From contig RSEF01000006.1 of NCBI GenBank assembly GCA_003993805.1, forward strand, positions 30,662,716 to 30,726,715: a stretch of 64,000 nt of DNA. The letters are read 5' to 3'. Position numbers and translations under genes: made by a program. This DNA comes from Himantopus leucocephalus. Taxonomy: Eukaryota; Chordata; Aves; Charadriiformes; Recurvirostridae. The notes beneath the pieces were generated by a model, which was not told the origin of the DNA, ran no database searches, and saw only the letters and a program-made list of their open reading frames with translations. This document shows, piece after piece, positions 52,301-64,000 of the stretch; position 1 is the stretch's first letter; each line of letters opens with the position of its first letter.

Positions 52301-52852
52301 GTGGCATGTTCCAATATATCGACTGTCTCAAAGCGGCTGATATTATTGATAACTTTCTTTTTCATACAAAATGATCTTAACCAGCCTCAAAAGTTGACTG
52401 CAAACAGACTTGACTTTGTCCTGAGACTGTTTTCTATTTTACTCTGGGTCTCATCTCCACTCCACTGATTTTCTTGTATGGATGTATTGCACATAAACAG
52501 AAGAGTAAAACAGGGATCAAAGAAACACTGTTACCACGTCCCACACACAGGTAGAGCAGGGAAAGCCAAAGTCCAGGCATCGTCCCTGGGTTCCCACCTC
52601 ACCCCACCCAGACAGAGCCAATTAGGCTGACTCTAAGTGTAGACTTCCAGGCATTTCCTTCTACGCAGTTGTACATATCCAGAGACAAACTGTTCCATCA
52701 GCAGCTGAATTAATGAGTCTTTTTTTTTCTGACAGAATTGCTTCCAACATCCTCAACACCCATCGGGTTCGCCCTGCCTCCATGTAACATCCTCTTGGCA
52801 ATACCATTCCCAGAAATACTTTCAGTTCCTTTCCATTTGTCTGCTTTCCCAG

Positions 52853-53226
52853 TTCCTCTCCATGTGAAGACAGGCTGAGAGAGTTGGGGTTGTTCAGCCT
52901 GGAGAAGAGAAGGCTCCAGGGAGACCTTATAGCCCCTTCCAGTACCTAAAGGGGCTACAGGAAAGGTGGGGAGGGACTCTTCATCAGGGGGTGTGGTGAT
53001 AGGACGAGGGGTAACAGATTTAAACTGAAAGAGGGGAGATTTAGATTAATATTAGGAAGAAATTCTTTACTCTGAGGGTGGTGAGGCACCAGAACAAGTT
53101 GCCCAGAGAAGCTGTGGCTGCCCCATCCCTGGAGGTGTTCAAGGCCAGGCTGGTCTAGTGGGAGGTGTCCCTGCTAGATGGTCTTTAATGTCCCTTCCAA
53201 CTCTAACCATTCTATTTTATGATTTT
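52853..53226 (+). mobile_element. CR1 LINE 3' fragment
   Basis: Sense-strand CR1: GACAGGCTGAGAGAGTTGGG, GTTGTTCAGCCTGGAGAAGA and CCCTTCCAACTCTAACCATT at the end. It is 5'-truncated, has no coding potential and is very similar to the copy at 29752-30168. It differs by retaining 'gttgcccagagaagctgtgg', which that copy lacks, and by losing the 'cccatggcagg' segment that the other keeps. Confidence 0.92.
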
Positions 53227-54049
53227 GTATCCTTTAAATCCATCCACAGAACCTTTAAGCTGTCTTCCTTAACTGCTTCAGTATCTTCAATTTCCACCCA
53301 TACCTCCTAAAGCACGCACTCTCTTTTTTCACCCTCCCATCTTTCCCCTGTACCCCAGCTACTGGTTAGTATCTTTAAATCCTGCTTCCCTGAAAGGAGG
53401 AGAGAGGGAAGACAGCAGTTGTATAACCCTCATGCCCCAGGAAACAACACTGAAAAGCAGCCAAACACAAGGTGCAGAAGCTGACAACTTGCAACCCAAA
53501 GCCCTCTCTCAAACACACTTGCTGTAGTCTGTACATTATTATGGACTGAGAGGTGCTGCTGAAACAAGAATCCCATTTTATCCCTAAGATTTCACTTTAG
53601 ACAACAAAAAAGGCTATTTCCCCTTTGAATGTATATGAAAAGATGCCTGAAACATACAAAACCTTTTGGGTTCCTGGGTGGGAACTGCTAAATCCAACCA
53701 AATTTTGGCCAACTACTTTTAATTCCCTGCTTTAAACACTAAATCCTGAATTTCCTGAACTCTTGACTTCATTTTTCCCACAATGAATTGTCATCTTCTC
53801 AGGCAGCTTGTTAAAAATACACACTCATGCAGACGCACAGGCAAATGTAAATACAGGCACAGAATCTGGTCTCTCTACCTTTATTTTCAGTCTGGCATTC
53901 TCCTCCTCTGGCTTTATGCATTTTATTTGCTGCCAAATTAAGTGGAGTGCAGGACAGGGCGTTCACTCCGTTTGGACTTTAACACGCCTGACTGAAAACG
54001 ATTAGCTCATCAGAAACACTGCTTTCTCTCCGCCCCCATTCTTCTTTTT

Positions 54050-54180
54050 AATAATCAAAGCACTCCACACTTTAATTACCTTTACTACCACTCTGATGTG
54101 GTAAGCAGATACAATTATTCCTGTTCTACAGACAAAAAAAAAATAAAGCACTATATTCCCAGGAAGTGCTGACCACTAGC
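54050..54180 (-). repeat. Possible MIR-like SINE relic
   Basis: 'caaagcactccacactttaa' followed by 'acaattattcctgttctaca' and GACAAAAA matches the order of the antisense MIR 3' half (AAAGCGCTTTACA ... ATTATTCCCATTTTACAG). A poly-A run interrupts it. Confidence 0.4.
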
Positions 54181-54514
54181 ATTTATTTATTGTATTTACT
54201 CGGCTCCTAGATACAATTGCATGTTGTGTCTCTGTCTCGGACACAATTGCGAAAAGGAACTCCATGGGTCCAGAAATAAGTTCTTCCGTTCTCATTAAGA
54301 GACAAGTTCCTGAAGTATGCCAGTGTGACTTCTGCAGTTAACCACATTTATATCTTTTTTGTTTAGGTGAAGAGATGAAAGAGAAGGAAGATGAGAGTGA
54401 TTCAATATACATCTACATATTGTACAAGTCATCACGCTCACACTAGCTATGTATTATTAGTAGCTATAGCACTAGACGCTATATTCAAGACATATAAACT
54501 TAAGTATTCTATAT

Positions 54515-54540
54515 GGCGATGTATGTACATACACATCGCC
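54515..54540. repeat. Near-perfect 26-bp palindrome
   Basis: GGCGAT, then the perfect 12-base palindrome GTATGTACATAC, a 2-base AC bulge, and ATCGCC. It could fold as a cruciform or bind a dimeric factor, but no known site was recognised. Confidence 0.7.
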
Positions 54541-55394
54541 TCTGTGATACAACTGATTTTTATTTACGTTCAATTAACCGACAATACCTAGTAGTTTTGT
54601 ACACCTTGTGAGAAACCATCACTTCTCGCACATTGTACCAGTCCTGAGTCTCATGTCAGGGATTTCTGTACACGTTCCCTAAATGCGGAAGGTCCAGCCT
54701 CCAGAAACTCTGGAGAATTTGAAATCTGCCAGTGTGCTGTCACAAATGTTCTATGTTGTTCCCATGAAAAAAAACATGTAAATCTCGCCAAGTGACAAGA
54801 CTTTGAAATACTGCAGTCTATTATGCTCAGCAGAGACATGTTTTTGTTGGCTATTAAAGCTCAGTAGAGACTTGCTGGCTATTAGTTCTCCAGCAATTTC
54901 ATCGGATTTAGCTTATTCCATCCTACACAGTTCTCAGGCCTATTGTAATTCCTACAAAGCGACTAAGAATAATCAATCCCCATGCTGCAAGGGATATGCA
55001 GAACCACGCCGGTGCCAGAAGAACAGAAAGACAACAGTGTTCTCCATGACACCATTAGACAGACCAACAAGCTGACATTTCTTAAACTAAGAGCTCATTT
55101 GTGTGCTTTTCATTTTCTTTTACTGCCTTTTTTTCCTCCAGACTTCACATAACCCAAACAGAAGCACCCACAATCACAAACTACCTTACTACCAGAAAAC
55201 CTACTAATCAAGAATGTTATCAGCCACTTTAGACAGCCATGGATCCATGAGGCAGCACATTCCTGTTGTGTCTAGTGGGAGACACGCAAGGCATCGCAAT
55301 TTCTCCTTCAAGTTTCAAAAGCAGTTCTCGCTAGACAGCATTAGACCGTATCAGCTCTGCCGTCTCCCTGGAAGATTTTATCCTTGTTGAGATA

Positions 55395-55540
55395 TTCTTT
55401 CTGTACTACAGATGAGGAAAACACTGGGCAAACTAATTGATCTGCCCAGGACCACAAAACTCTATGCCCAGCTTAGAAACTGAATCTAGGTCTCCTGAAT
55501 CCCAACCCAATGGTCTAGCCGTTACACCTTCTGTTTAAAG
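55395..55540 (-). repeat. MIR-like ancient SINE relic
   Basis: 'actacagatgaggaaaacac', 'ttgatctgcccaggaccaca', 'gaaactgaatctaggtctcc' and 'caatggtctagccgttacac' follow the antisense MIR consensus through to the tRNA-related end. The best-preserved of the MIR-like copies. Confidence 0.6.
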
Positions 55541-56860
55541 ATAATTATTGATTTAAAACAAAACAGAACCATAGAAGAAAAAAAGACAGAGATTTTAAAG
55601 GAGACCAATAAGCTCTTATCAAAGGAAATTAACTTACCCTGTTCCTTCATAGCTTATCTCGTTATTTCTTCTCACTCCAAGTCTCACATAATAGAAAATG
55701 CCCCTTCACAGTCCCTGTGGATGCCACAGCCTTTTCGCCAGAGCTGGTTCGTCAGTGACAGCAGCAGAACCAAGAGATCACGGGAGGAAAACTACAAGCA
55801 GACTCTTCCTCGTTACTTCAGCAAACAATTTCCCTCACCTCCCAATCTACGCTGAGACTCCTGATTGCTAGTAATTCTTCTTCTCATTTACAGCTTTCAG
55901 TAGTGACTCCTCCAGATTTTTTTCCCCATCCTGTGAAATTATTGCACCACTGTCAATGCCTCTGTCTCACAGCAGAAACAAATTTACAATAACATCCTCA
56001 GAGCTTGTGCACAGCAATTATTTTCAAGTGTAACTGCTTAGAACAAGTGTTATGCCATGTATTCTGTGCTCCAGAAAACGAAACTTTATAGACATATAAA
56101 GCGTAGCCAGGCAAAGCCTCCTTTCCTGTGCATTGCTAATTGTCTCTTAATTATAGCATTTTACATGTATTTATGTACCTTTCATCCTAGTGTATCCCAG
56201 AGCATTTTGTAAACTGTCACACGGTTTTAAAAGGAGGCCTATATTAATACAGAACTACGAGTACCCAGACATCTCTAGAAGCCAGTGCAGCAGCTTGTAG
56301 ATAAATTCATTATGAGAGAGATTTGGGCCAACGGCGGAACACTGAATCTCTGTAGTTAGATAAAGACCTTCCCTCCCCCTTCAGACATCATTTGAAATTC
56401 TTGCATATCCATTTCATTTGATGATCTCAATGTTTTAAAAACATTAATTAACTTGTACAGTATTTTAATTAGGTAAGGCATAAATAAAGATCTAAAACCT
56501 GCAATGCCTCTGCTAGTAGTCAAGAGGAAGTGCTTAAGGGAAAAAACATTATGAACCAGGGCAAATATTGAGCGATCCTTCTAGATTCTCTCCCACATTG
56601 CAGCAAAATGGTGGTTTAGCTGGAGACTGCCCCCAGATCAGTGTTTAACAGCTACCAATGCACCTATTCCCTATATTTTTTTTCTAATTCCTTTTGGAAT
56701 ATGTCCCTCCTTTTCATTGCTTTACACTCTGAAGTAGTGACCTCCGTCCTGTATTCCAGTGCTATATGAAGAAACACTTCCAAAATAGCTTTTTTTGCTT
56801 TTAAGCCCGTCATCTGCTGATGTGATCAGGTTGAGGCCAAAATCCTTACATCCTCAGCAA

Positions 56861-56920
56861 AAAATAAAATAAAATAAAATAAAATAAAATAAAATAAAAT
56901 AAAATAAAATAAAATAAAAT
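56861..56920. repeat. AAAAT pentanucleotide array, 12 copies
   Basis: Twelve uninterrupted AAAAT units. The purity suggests a young and probably length-variable array. Confidence 0.95.
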
Positions 56921-59900
56921 GAAGAATCACTCTGTACATGCTTTCTCTGCACAAAGATTTTAGAATATTTTATCACGTCTCTCAACACCACTCAGTTTTA
57001 CAAACAAACACAGAAGCCAGATTTTTCCAACAAAATAATCTGAAACAAGAGTTTACATCTGCAAGTATACAAGCTGTTTATTTTTACAGGTCTAATTTTA
57101 GGCAGCCAGTTTTAAAAATTCCACCCATACAGACGCCAAGTTATTTTCTGAGGTCACACGCTGAGCTAGTGACAGCCCTGATGAAAAAGCCCAGGCATCC
57201 TTGTCCTCACAATCATTATCAGAAGGCAAAGAGGAAGAGTAAATTGCATGCTCCCCAACATATCCATGCAGGAAGGACGGAGGCTGAGTCAATTCTGCTG
57301 GGATTTCAATGAACACTTGCAAGAAATGCAAATATTCCAGTTGTGATACACTGAGCTTTAAATAGTTTCCAAGACTAAAATGGCAGTCTCCCATTACACT
57401 TCAATTAAAGATTTACTTAACAACTTTGTCTTTCCTTAAGCTAAGCTAAGTGTTTGCAAAGCTACAAGAACGTGCAACTTCCCTCTGCTTTTCCACACTC
57501 AAAGGTAGCTTGGGAACTTGCTGATACTGATTGCTTTCCCCTGACTTGGCTTTTAATTTAGGCGCCAGGCAACGGACCACAAATGGATAACATGAAGATA
57601 AAATATTTGGCAGACGCTTGACTGTCATATGCTTTCTGTTGCCAAGAAACAAAATAGGACCTATTAAAATCATCTCATTAATTAACTTTTCTATAATTCT
57701 ATTTTTTATTGGCATCTTGATGGTTAAGCAAATGTTTCTCTCCTTCAGAAGGAAAGCACATTAAGCTTAGAGTGACTTTTAGTACCATCAGAGGCAGGCA
57801 TTTAACAGATCTTTACAATAAATAACAGGGCCAGATCCGCAGCTAGTTATGGTTGATTTTGCTCCCTGATTCTAAAAACACCCCGTTCTCTTTGAGAAAG
57901 ATGATGTTAGTGGAGGGATCAGTTTACACCAGCTGACAATCTGAATCCTAATTTCTTGCCATCTTTTTTCCTTCAGCTTTGGGGAATTACTAAATGATGT
58001 ACTGCAGTACTGAAATCCTGATCCGTTATTTCAGTCATTGCTTTTAAAAAATTTACTACAGATTCTTTTGAATGGTCCTAATTTTGATACGAGTTGGTTG
58101 CAACTGTGATCCGCTTGCCAAACAATTCTCAAGGAAAAGAAAAATATTTACATTCTCTCAGTGGCAGAATAATATTTACATCCTTGATTTTTTCAAGGAG
58201 GACTCTTAATCCTCAAAGAAGTCAGCGAAGAGCTAAATGAAAGGCTTGGCTGAGGGATTAATTCACAATGAGTAATAGCTGTAAAGACTGTCAGAAAGCA
58301 AAAAATTGGTCTCTATTACACTAAAATAAAGCCTAGGCCTGTAAGCACTGTACATGAAAGAAAAATTACTGATGCTGATGCAGGTATCTTGCACATATGA
58401 ATGCTTGCTATGGCAAGCTAAAACAGACTAGAAATGCCGAAGACTACTTTCAGCATACATCATTGCAAGCACAATAGCTTTTTTTTTTAAAAAAAGATGA
58501 CAGTTTAAAGTGTCTCCATTTTTCCTGTACATTTTTTTCTTCAATGTCAGTGAAAACTTTTTCTTAGGTTCTGAGTATTGTTCAGAGTGAGGCAGGGTTC
58601 TGCTTATGCTCTGCAAAGAGACGCAGAAAAACAGGGAAGTAAAAACAGTTTTCTCTATAAAAACCTGCATGAAAATGTAGAAGTTATTAGCCCGCAGCAT
58701 AAACAGGGATAGGCAGAAGTCAATATTGCAAATGTTCTTCTTCACTCTTAACACAAGTGGTATCACCTGTGTCAGGATTTTTAGCACAATACGCCACACC
58801 TGACTGTCAGCTGAGGAACTCCTCAGTGCGTGACATGACACACATGACGTGAGCAACACTCAGCTTTATGGGTTCCTGAGACGCTGCCCATTCTCAGCAG
58901 CCGGCTTCCTACATGGCCTGCTGGGAGTCTTTAAAATGGAAGTTAATTTACCAGTGTCTTTGTGATATTACATCCTTTTCAAGAATTAAAAGAATATGCT
59001 AACGGAATCTCTGCAGTGAAGACCTCACTGTTCTTTTTGATAAGAAATGTAGGTGTGGCACTGAGCAGAAGAATATCATACCCGGATGGAAGGAATGGAT
59101 ACGACTTTCCACACAGGCTATAACACCACACAAATCCTTACAGAACCTGATCAAGTTCCAACTTAAAACATGTAACATTTACAAGTTCCACCGGAAGGCT
59201 GGTGCTGTGATTCATTTTCTTCTAGCTCCTATACTAAATTTGTTAATGGCATATTCATAAACTTTTTTCCCGTGACAACATCATCCATTAGTTAAAATGG
59301 CTCTTCTCCCTTCACAAGTGTCATATACTTTTGGACATGTGTCCTGACAGCTACATTTTCTCTTTTGTTAGGCTGAAGCAACAGATCCTTGGTTAGAGAC
59401 CTACCCACCACCATCCTGTCATACAACAAGGCATCAACATTCTTCTCTACAGTCATTCCCCCCACTAAATTCCTACTGTACAGCAAAAACCCTTCTTAGT
59501 CCCCAAGCACACAAAGGTCTCTTACTTAGTAAAACTGAATTTAAAACTATTTCTACGATTTGCCCTGAACTCCTCTGTACAATATGCAAATCCCCACTTA
59601 ACACTGAATACACCTCCCAAATGTGCATCACCAGTACCCTTCAGCAGCAGACCCCTCTCTTTTTCTTGTACACCTTACAACTCTTGTAGGAACTGTAATC
59701 TTTTCTACCTTAATTAGTAATTTCTCAAGAATAAATATTCAAGCTTACAAATTTGTCCACATTTCATCTGTCCTCTTTTATATTACCATGTCACAAAAAA
59801 TACCCCGTTATCAGTCACTTTTGCACTGAGCTCTTCTGGTGACTCAAGTCTGGTCAAAACCATTCTGTACCCAGAGTAAAAAAAAAAAACAATCGTTAAA

Positions 59901-60840
59901 TTCTGCCCTTAAGAATTTCTTCAAATGAGTGTTCAATTCAGCTGACAATCTCAACACTTCCAGAATAACCACAGCATTGTTTTAGGAGGAAACAAGAAGT
60001 GTCGCCATTTTCCTTTTTATTTCAGTAATTCCTACAGGCTTCTACTGAGGGTAAGACACTACTAGGCTGAGCTCTGTAAAAAACATAGTAGCATTCCTGT
60101 ACCAACTGGAATCTGAACAGGTGAGATAACCACTGGACAGGAGACAGAATTAGGACATAAAAAGAATGGAATTAATTAGTCTAAATTTGCACACCACAGG
60201 TCAGTAGCAAAGCCAGACAGAGAACTTAGAGGTCTTAGAACACTCTCGGCAGGAATCCACAAGATAGTTTTTCAGTTTTGTTTGGTTTTTTTGTTTGAAG
60301 TACAGATACACCTGATAGGAATATTAAAAATGAGAACAAATTAGCAATATAGTCCAACGAAAAACATAATTGTTTCTCTATGATAACTGTTGCTTAGACA
60401 AATCACCAATGTAGCTGAAGACTAAGGCTCAAAAATCTGCTAGAAGGGGAAAATCTGAAGCAGTTAAAGGCTTTTATAGTCCTCCATGTGCTTTAAGTAT
60501 AAAGCACAGCTGATAGGCAAGAATACTGGAAGAATTCAAATGATGCCTTGTAACTCTTTTTCTTTGCTGCAAGGCAATTTTTATCACAGCCTATTGGACT
60601 ATATTAAAAATTCTTTCATTAAAATTTTATTACCACTGAAATTATTACATATAAGATGTGATTCTAGACCAAGAAAATTTCTTTCTTATCACAGTGATTA
60701 AAGCAAGGTGATACAGAAACCTAAACAGAAGTGTTTTTTTACAACCTTAAATTCAACACCTGTCTAGTCAATAGCCTCACTGGAAATACCAGGATGTTAA
60801 CCACTAGTGACTCGGAGTAAATAATGTTTGGGAGGTTTTC

Positions 60841-60855
60841 GTGGTGGTGGTGGTG
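60841..60855. repeat. GTG trinucleotide microsatellite
   Basis: Five GTG-type units, continuing into GTTGTT. Confidence 0.8.
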
Positions 60856-61768
60856 TTGTTCTTATTTTGTTATGGTAAGCAGAGAAAACTGAAAGTGCTC
60901 GCATAACAGACCTCAGGAGTATCTGCACTCAGTTTATCTAACAAATAAGCAGTAAACAAAGTTAAACAGTCAGAAATATGCAGGATTAAAATTGATAGAG
61001 GTTGTTAAGTCAAAAGAAAGGAAGATTTATTCTTTTTTTAACTCACATTCAGATGCTTTTATACCTGCAAGTTTTCTTTAGAATTATGGCAATGGCATTT
61101 GCCTCTAGTTAAAATACATAAGGGATGCCTCACAGAATCAGCGGTTCTATTTATTTATTTGTTATCTGTATTTCAAAGTATGGAAAATGAGAACCGTTTC
61201 TACTGCTACCTGCCATATCTATCCAGTAGTTCCGCATGACTATTCCTATCACTCAGTGCCCCACACATTATAAACCACACACCGGGAGCACAGAGAGCCC
61301 ATCTGAGTGCAACTCCTTTCTTCATTCTGCCCAAATCTTCCACCAGAGTAAGCCGAATTTTGGCCAGGACTTACACGTGGGACAAGAGACCAAAGATACG
61401 GAAATTGACATTGACCATCACTCATTTGTCAGGTCATTCACCATCAGGAGGACAGAGTTTAAAAGGAAGAGTCCTGACAAGCAAGAGCAATGCTTGGGGG
61501 ATGGAGAAGGAGATCATTGCCTATGTGAATGCTGAAACTCTTCCGGCGTCAGATTCGACCTTATGGCTAGTGCTTTATTTTACAAGTAGCCCACTGATAT
61601 CCTTACTGTCCTTTAAGAGATGGGTAAGGATGAAAAGATACCAGCCTAAAAAAGTACAGCCTGTGCCTACCGATGCAGACGGCAGTGTGCGAACTGCGCT
61701 GCTGAAGGGCAGGAGGCTCTACATTCAGCAGTCTACTGCCATCAGAATCCCAGAGTCTTAAAAGAGAA

Positions 61769-62865
61769 CCACAGAATAAATCAAGCTGGAAGGGACCTCT
61801 GGAAATCTCTAGTTCAACCTTCTGCCAAAAGCAGGGCTACTTTCAAAACCAGATCAAGTCGCTCAGGGCCTTTTTCCATCAACTTCTGAACATCTCCAGA
61901 GGTTGCACGACTTCTCTGGGCAATCTTATCAAGGGCTCAGGCACAGTCATTGTGAAAAAAAATCCCTTCTGTTTAGCTGGAATTTCTCTTGGTGCAATTT
62001 CTGACTGCTGTCTTCCACCCCTTCTCTGTGCACCAAGGCGAGTAGGGGAAGGGGGCTACACAGAAAACATGGATCCATTCAGGTAGTTGAAGCCAGCAAT
62101 TACATCTGCCCTTAGCCTTCTCTTCCCCTAGCCTACACAAAGCCGCCTCCTTCAGCTTTTCCATGTAGGTCACAAGCTCTAGATCCTTAATCAGCACTCT
62201 GCTGCAGCTGCTCATTTGTCAGTATCTTTCTTGCACAGGAAGGTGGGGGTAAAACTGGAAACAAATGGAAACCATTCCAGAGGAAGCCCTCAGTGCTGAA
62301 CAGAGGGGAGCAATCGCTTCCCTCGACCTGCCAGCTATGTTCTAGCAAATCTTGTAAATCTTACTCCACTCTGCAGTAAGCTTTCAGTATCACAAGGGTA
62401 GACTGCTGACTCATATTCAGCCTGCCCACCAGGACCCACTAGTCCTTTCCTGCAAAGGTGCCACCTGGCCAGGTGCTCCCAGTCTGCTTGGTTATCCCAT
62501 CCAATGTGCAAGACTGCATTTGTCTTTGCCGAACAACCCAAAGTTCCCTGCTGGCCCATTCTTCCAGATTGCTTAAGTCCCTCTGAATAGCAGCCCTGCT
62601 CTCCCTTCAGTGCCCTGACGGTTTCTTCCAATCTGATGTCATCTATGACCATGCTAAGGGGGCATTCTGCCCCACCATCTAGGTCACTGATGATGTTGTT
62701 GAACAGCGGTAACTCCAGCATCAAGCCCTGAGGTACACTGCTTGTCCCAGGCTGCTAGTTGGACTTCAAAACGCTGACACTTGGAGCCTGAAGGTCTACT
62801 CAGTTTTTCACAAATCTTGTAGTCCACCCATTTGGTCCATAACCCCCAGTTTGACTAAATGCAAC
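61769..62865 (-). mobile_element. Longer CR1 LINE fragment (antisense)
   Basis: It starts on the plus strand with ACCACAGAATAAATCAAGCT then GGAAGGGACCTCTGGAAATC, a diverged CR1 3' end, and continues through 'cttccctcgacctgccagct', 'cccaccaggacccactagtc', 'aagtccctctgaatagcagc' and 'aagccctgaggtacactgct' in the expected CR1 order. At about 1.1 kb it is the longest CR1 relic here. The 129-codon open frame inside it (minus strand, 62335-62724) is an accident of the repeat. Confidence 0.85.
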
Positions 62866-64000
62866 GAGAGATCGATTTCTTTGTGTACTAGCTTGGAGAA
62901 TAGCAAACACGCTCAAGTTCAAAGTTGCACCGCTGCTACACACCGAAGTCCAGACAAAACAGGTTAAGGGTTGATCACCACTGGGTAAAACTTAGCAGTT
63001 GTTTGTGCTAAGAAAAGCTGTTTCATTATTTCAGAAGCCCGAGGTGTTCATATGCATGCACCCTAAATGGAGACGATGAATACTTGGGTCACCAACCGGA
63101 ATTCCTCCTTGTCCCCTGTATTACTAGTAACAGCTTACTCCTTCTGTCCATTTTTTTCCTACATTCCTACATTTTTTTTTACATTCACTAAAGGGATACC
63201 AGCAAGGCCTTTTAACACCTCACTCTCTTGTTATTAATTAATCCACTCTCCTGCAAAGAACAGAGAGCAGCTAAGATGTGGTCTGTTTCTTCTATTTAAA
63301 GAATGAGTTGTTGTAGTTAGCCATCCCTCCCAGATGAATCAGAAAACAATTCCACCCTTTGCCATCTGAGAACCCATGGAACAATTTTATGAACAAAAAT
63401 TAATACAGGCCAATGAGATTTAGCTGGCATTTAACTGAGCATTTAGTCAGCAATTTATGCACACTGATGACACCCCCACGCTAATTCTACTAATTTTTAT
63501 CGTGAGCTTCACATTCGTTCCATGACAAATCAAAAGTGAAAAAAAAGACCCACCCAACAAATCATTTGGCCTTTTAGCAGGTTGTTTATGTACGCTAAAG
63601 GGAATCAGAAGCTTAGCTCAAGGTCAACTGAGTTGCCAAAGAAGGCAGTTCAAAACAAATTCCACCTAGAGTACATGTCTCTGATCAGAGATCTGAAAGG
63701 CTGAATAACGCATACCTGACAGACACCTCCATTGGAAACACAAATCCTTTGTTCCACTCTGAGCATTTGTCCTTTTTATGTAGACACCTTTACATGGATC
63801 ACACATTCTCAGAAGCTCAGTTTCCAGATAGCTTTATTATAGTGTCACTAATTTTTCCAGCTCAGAACTATTTTCAGCTTCAGACCGAATGCTATTTTTA
63901 ATCTTAAACTCTGTCTCATTGCTAGGCTTAATTTTCTTGTGTACTTAAAGATGTATTTTGGATTGTTCTCATGCTTTTGCAGAGCCAATAACGTTCTCTT

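Larger units (their letters stand above)
37239..64000. other. Region upstream of the leader exon: flank or intron of a longer ABLIM1 transcript
   Basis: I recognise no coding exon on either strand. Open frames here are short, lack family motifs and look like chance. Contents supported by sequence: a TATA-like A/T element near 37361-37371, a hairpin at 38598-38622, a CA/CG repeat at 41549-41587, MIR-like relics near 45560-45720, 54050-54180 and 55395-55540, a CAA repeat at 49374-49398, a CR1 3' end at 52853-53226, a near-palindrome at 54515-54540, an AAAAT array at 56861-56920, a GTG repeat at 60841-60855 and a CR1 fragment at 61769-62865. If a longer ABLIM1 form starts further upstream, as I recall for the human gene, this is intron. 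Confidence 0.6.

Noticed and set aside
61236..61761. Overlapping 99- and 133-codon plus-strand frames next to a CR1
   Set aside because: No family motif, two competing frames and no splice support. Treated as chance.
62335..62724. 129-codon minus-strand frame
   Set aside because: Lies wholly inside a CR1 relic, in a segment made of typical CR1 3' blocks. It is not a host gene and not an intact reverse transcriptase.
1..64000. CRISPR arrays, tRNA or rRNA genes, and intact viral or transposase genes
   Set aside because: None seen. Repeats are LINE or SINE relics and simple repeats, and no tRNA-like fold with both internal promoter boxes was recognised outside the decayed SINEs.

Overview
The window is vertebrate nuclear DNA, most likely from a bird. 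It is AT-rich, almost all non-coding, and carries CR1 LINE fragments of the avian type, worn MIR-like SINEs and short microsatellites. It contains no operons, phage or other bacterial features. The few runs of N sit inside A or T homopolymers, as expected of a draft assembly.

One gene is recognisable: ABLIM1 (actin-binding LIM protein 1), on the minus strand. Two coding exons can be supported. The 5' one (36995-37238) is an alternative first coding exon that opens with its own ATG, encodes 81 residues and ends in a strong phase-1 donor. The 3' one (4059-4193) encodes the start of LIM domain 1: the full Cys-Cys-His-Cys set of the first zinc finger and the first cysteine of the second. The phases match exactly (G|TG makes a Val codon), so the two splice in frame across an intron of about 32.8 kb. 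Bases 1-4058 belong to the next intron. The next LIM exon was not found and presumably lies beyond the left edge.

Region by region: 1-4.06 kb is intron with a degenerate purine-rich minisatellite at 2.0-2.7 kb. 4.06-4.19 kb is the LIM1 exon. 4.19-36.99 kb is the large intron, with MIR-like fragments, a cluster of CR1 copies at 29.8-33.8 kb, and a GC-rich candidate alternative exon at 29.3-29.5 kb. 37.0-37.24 kb is the first exon. 37.24-64 kb holds no recognisable coding exon; it is either upstream flank or intron of a longer ABLIM1 transcript, with two more CR1 copies and several simple repeats.

The most interesting observation is that the 81-residue first exon aligns without gaps to the N-terminus I recall for human ABLIM1 (also 81 residues before the shared Val) but is strongly diverged. 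This suggests duplicated, mutually exclusive first exons. A second candidate leader exon at 29.3 kb has acceptor, donor and reading phase all compatible with the LIM1 exon, but nothing independent supports it. I see no convincing evidence of a wholly new biological system here.
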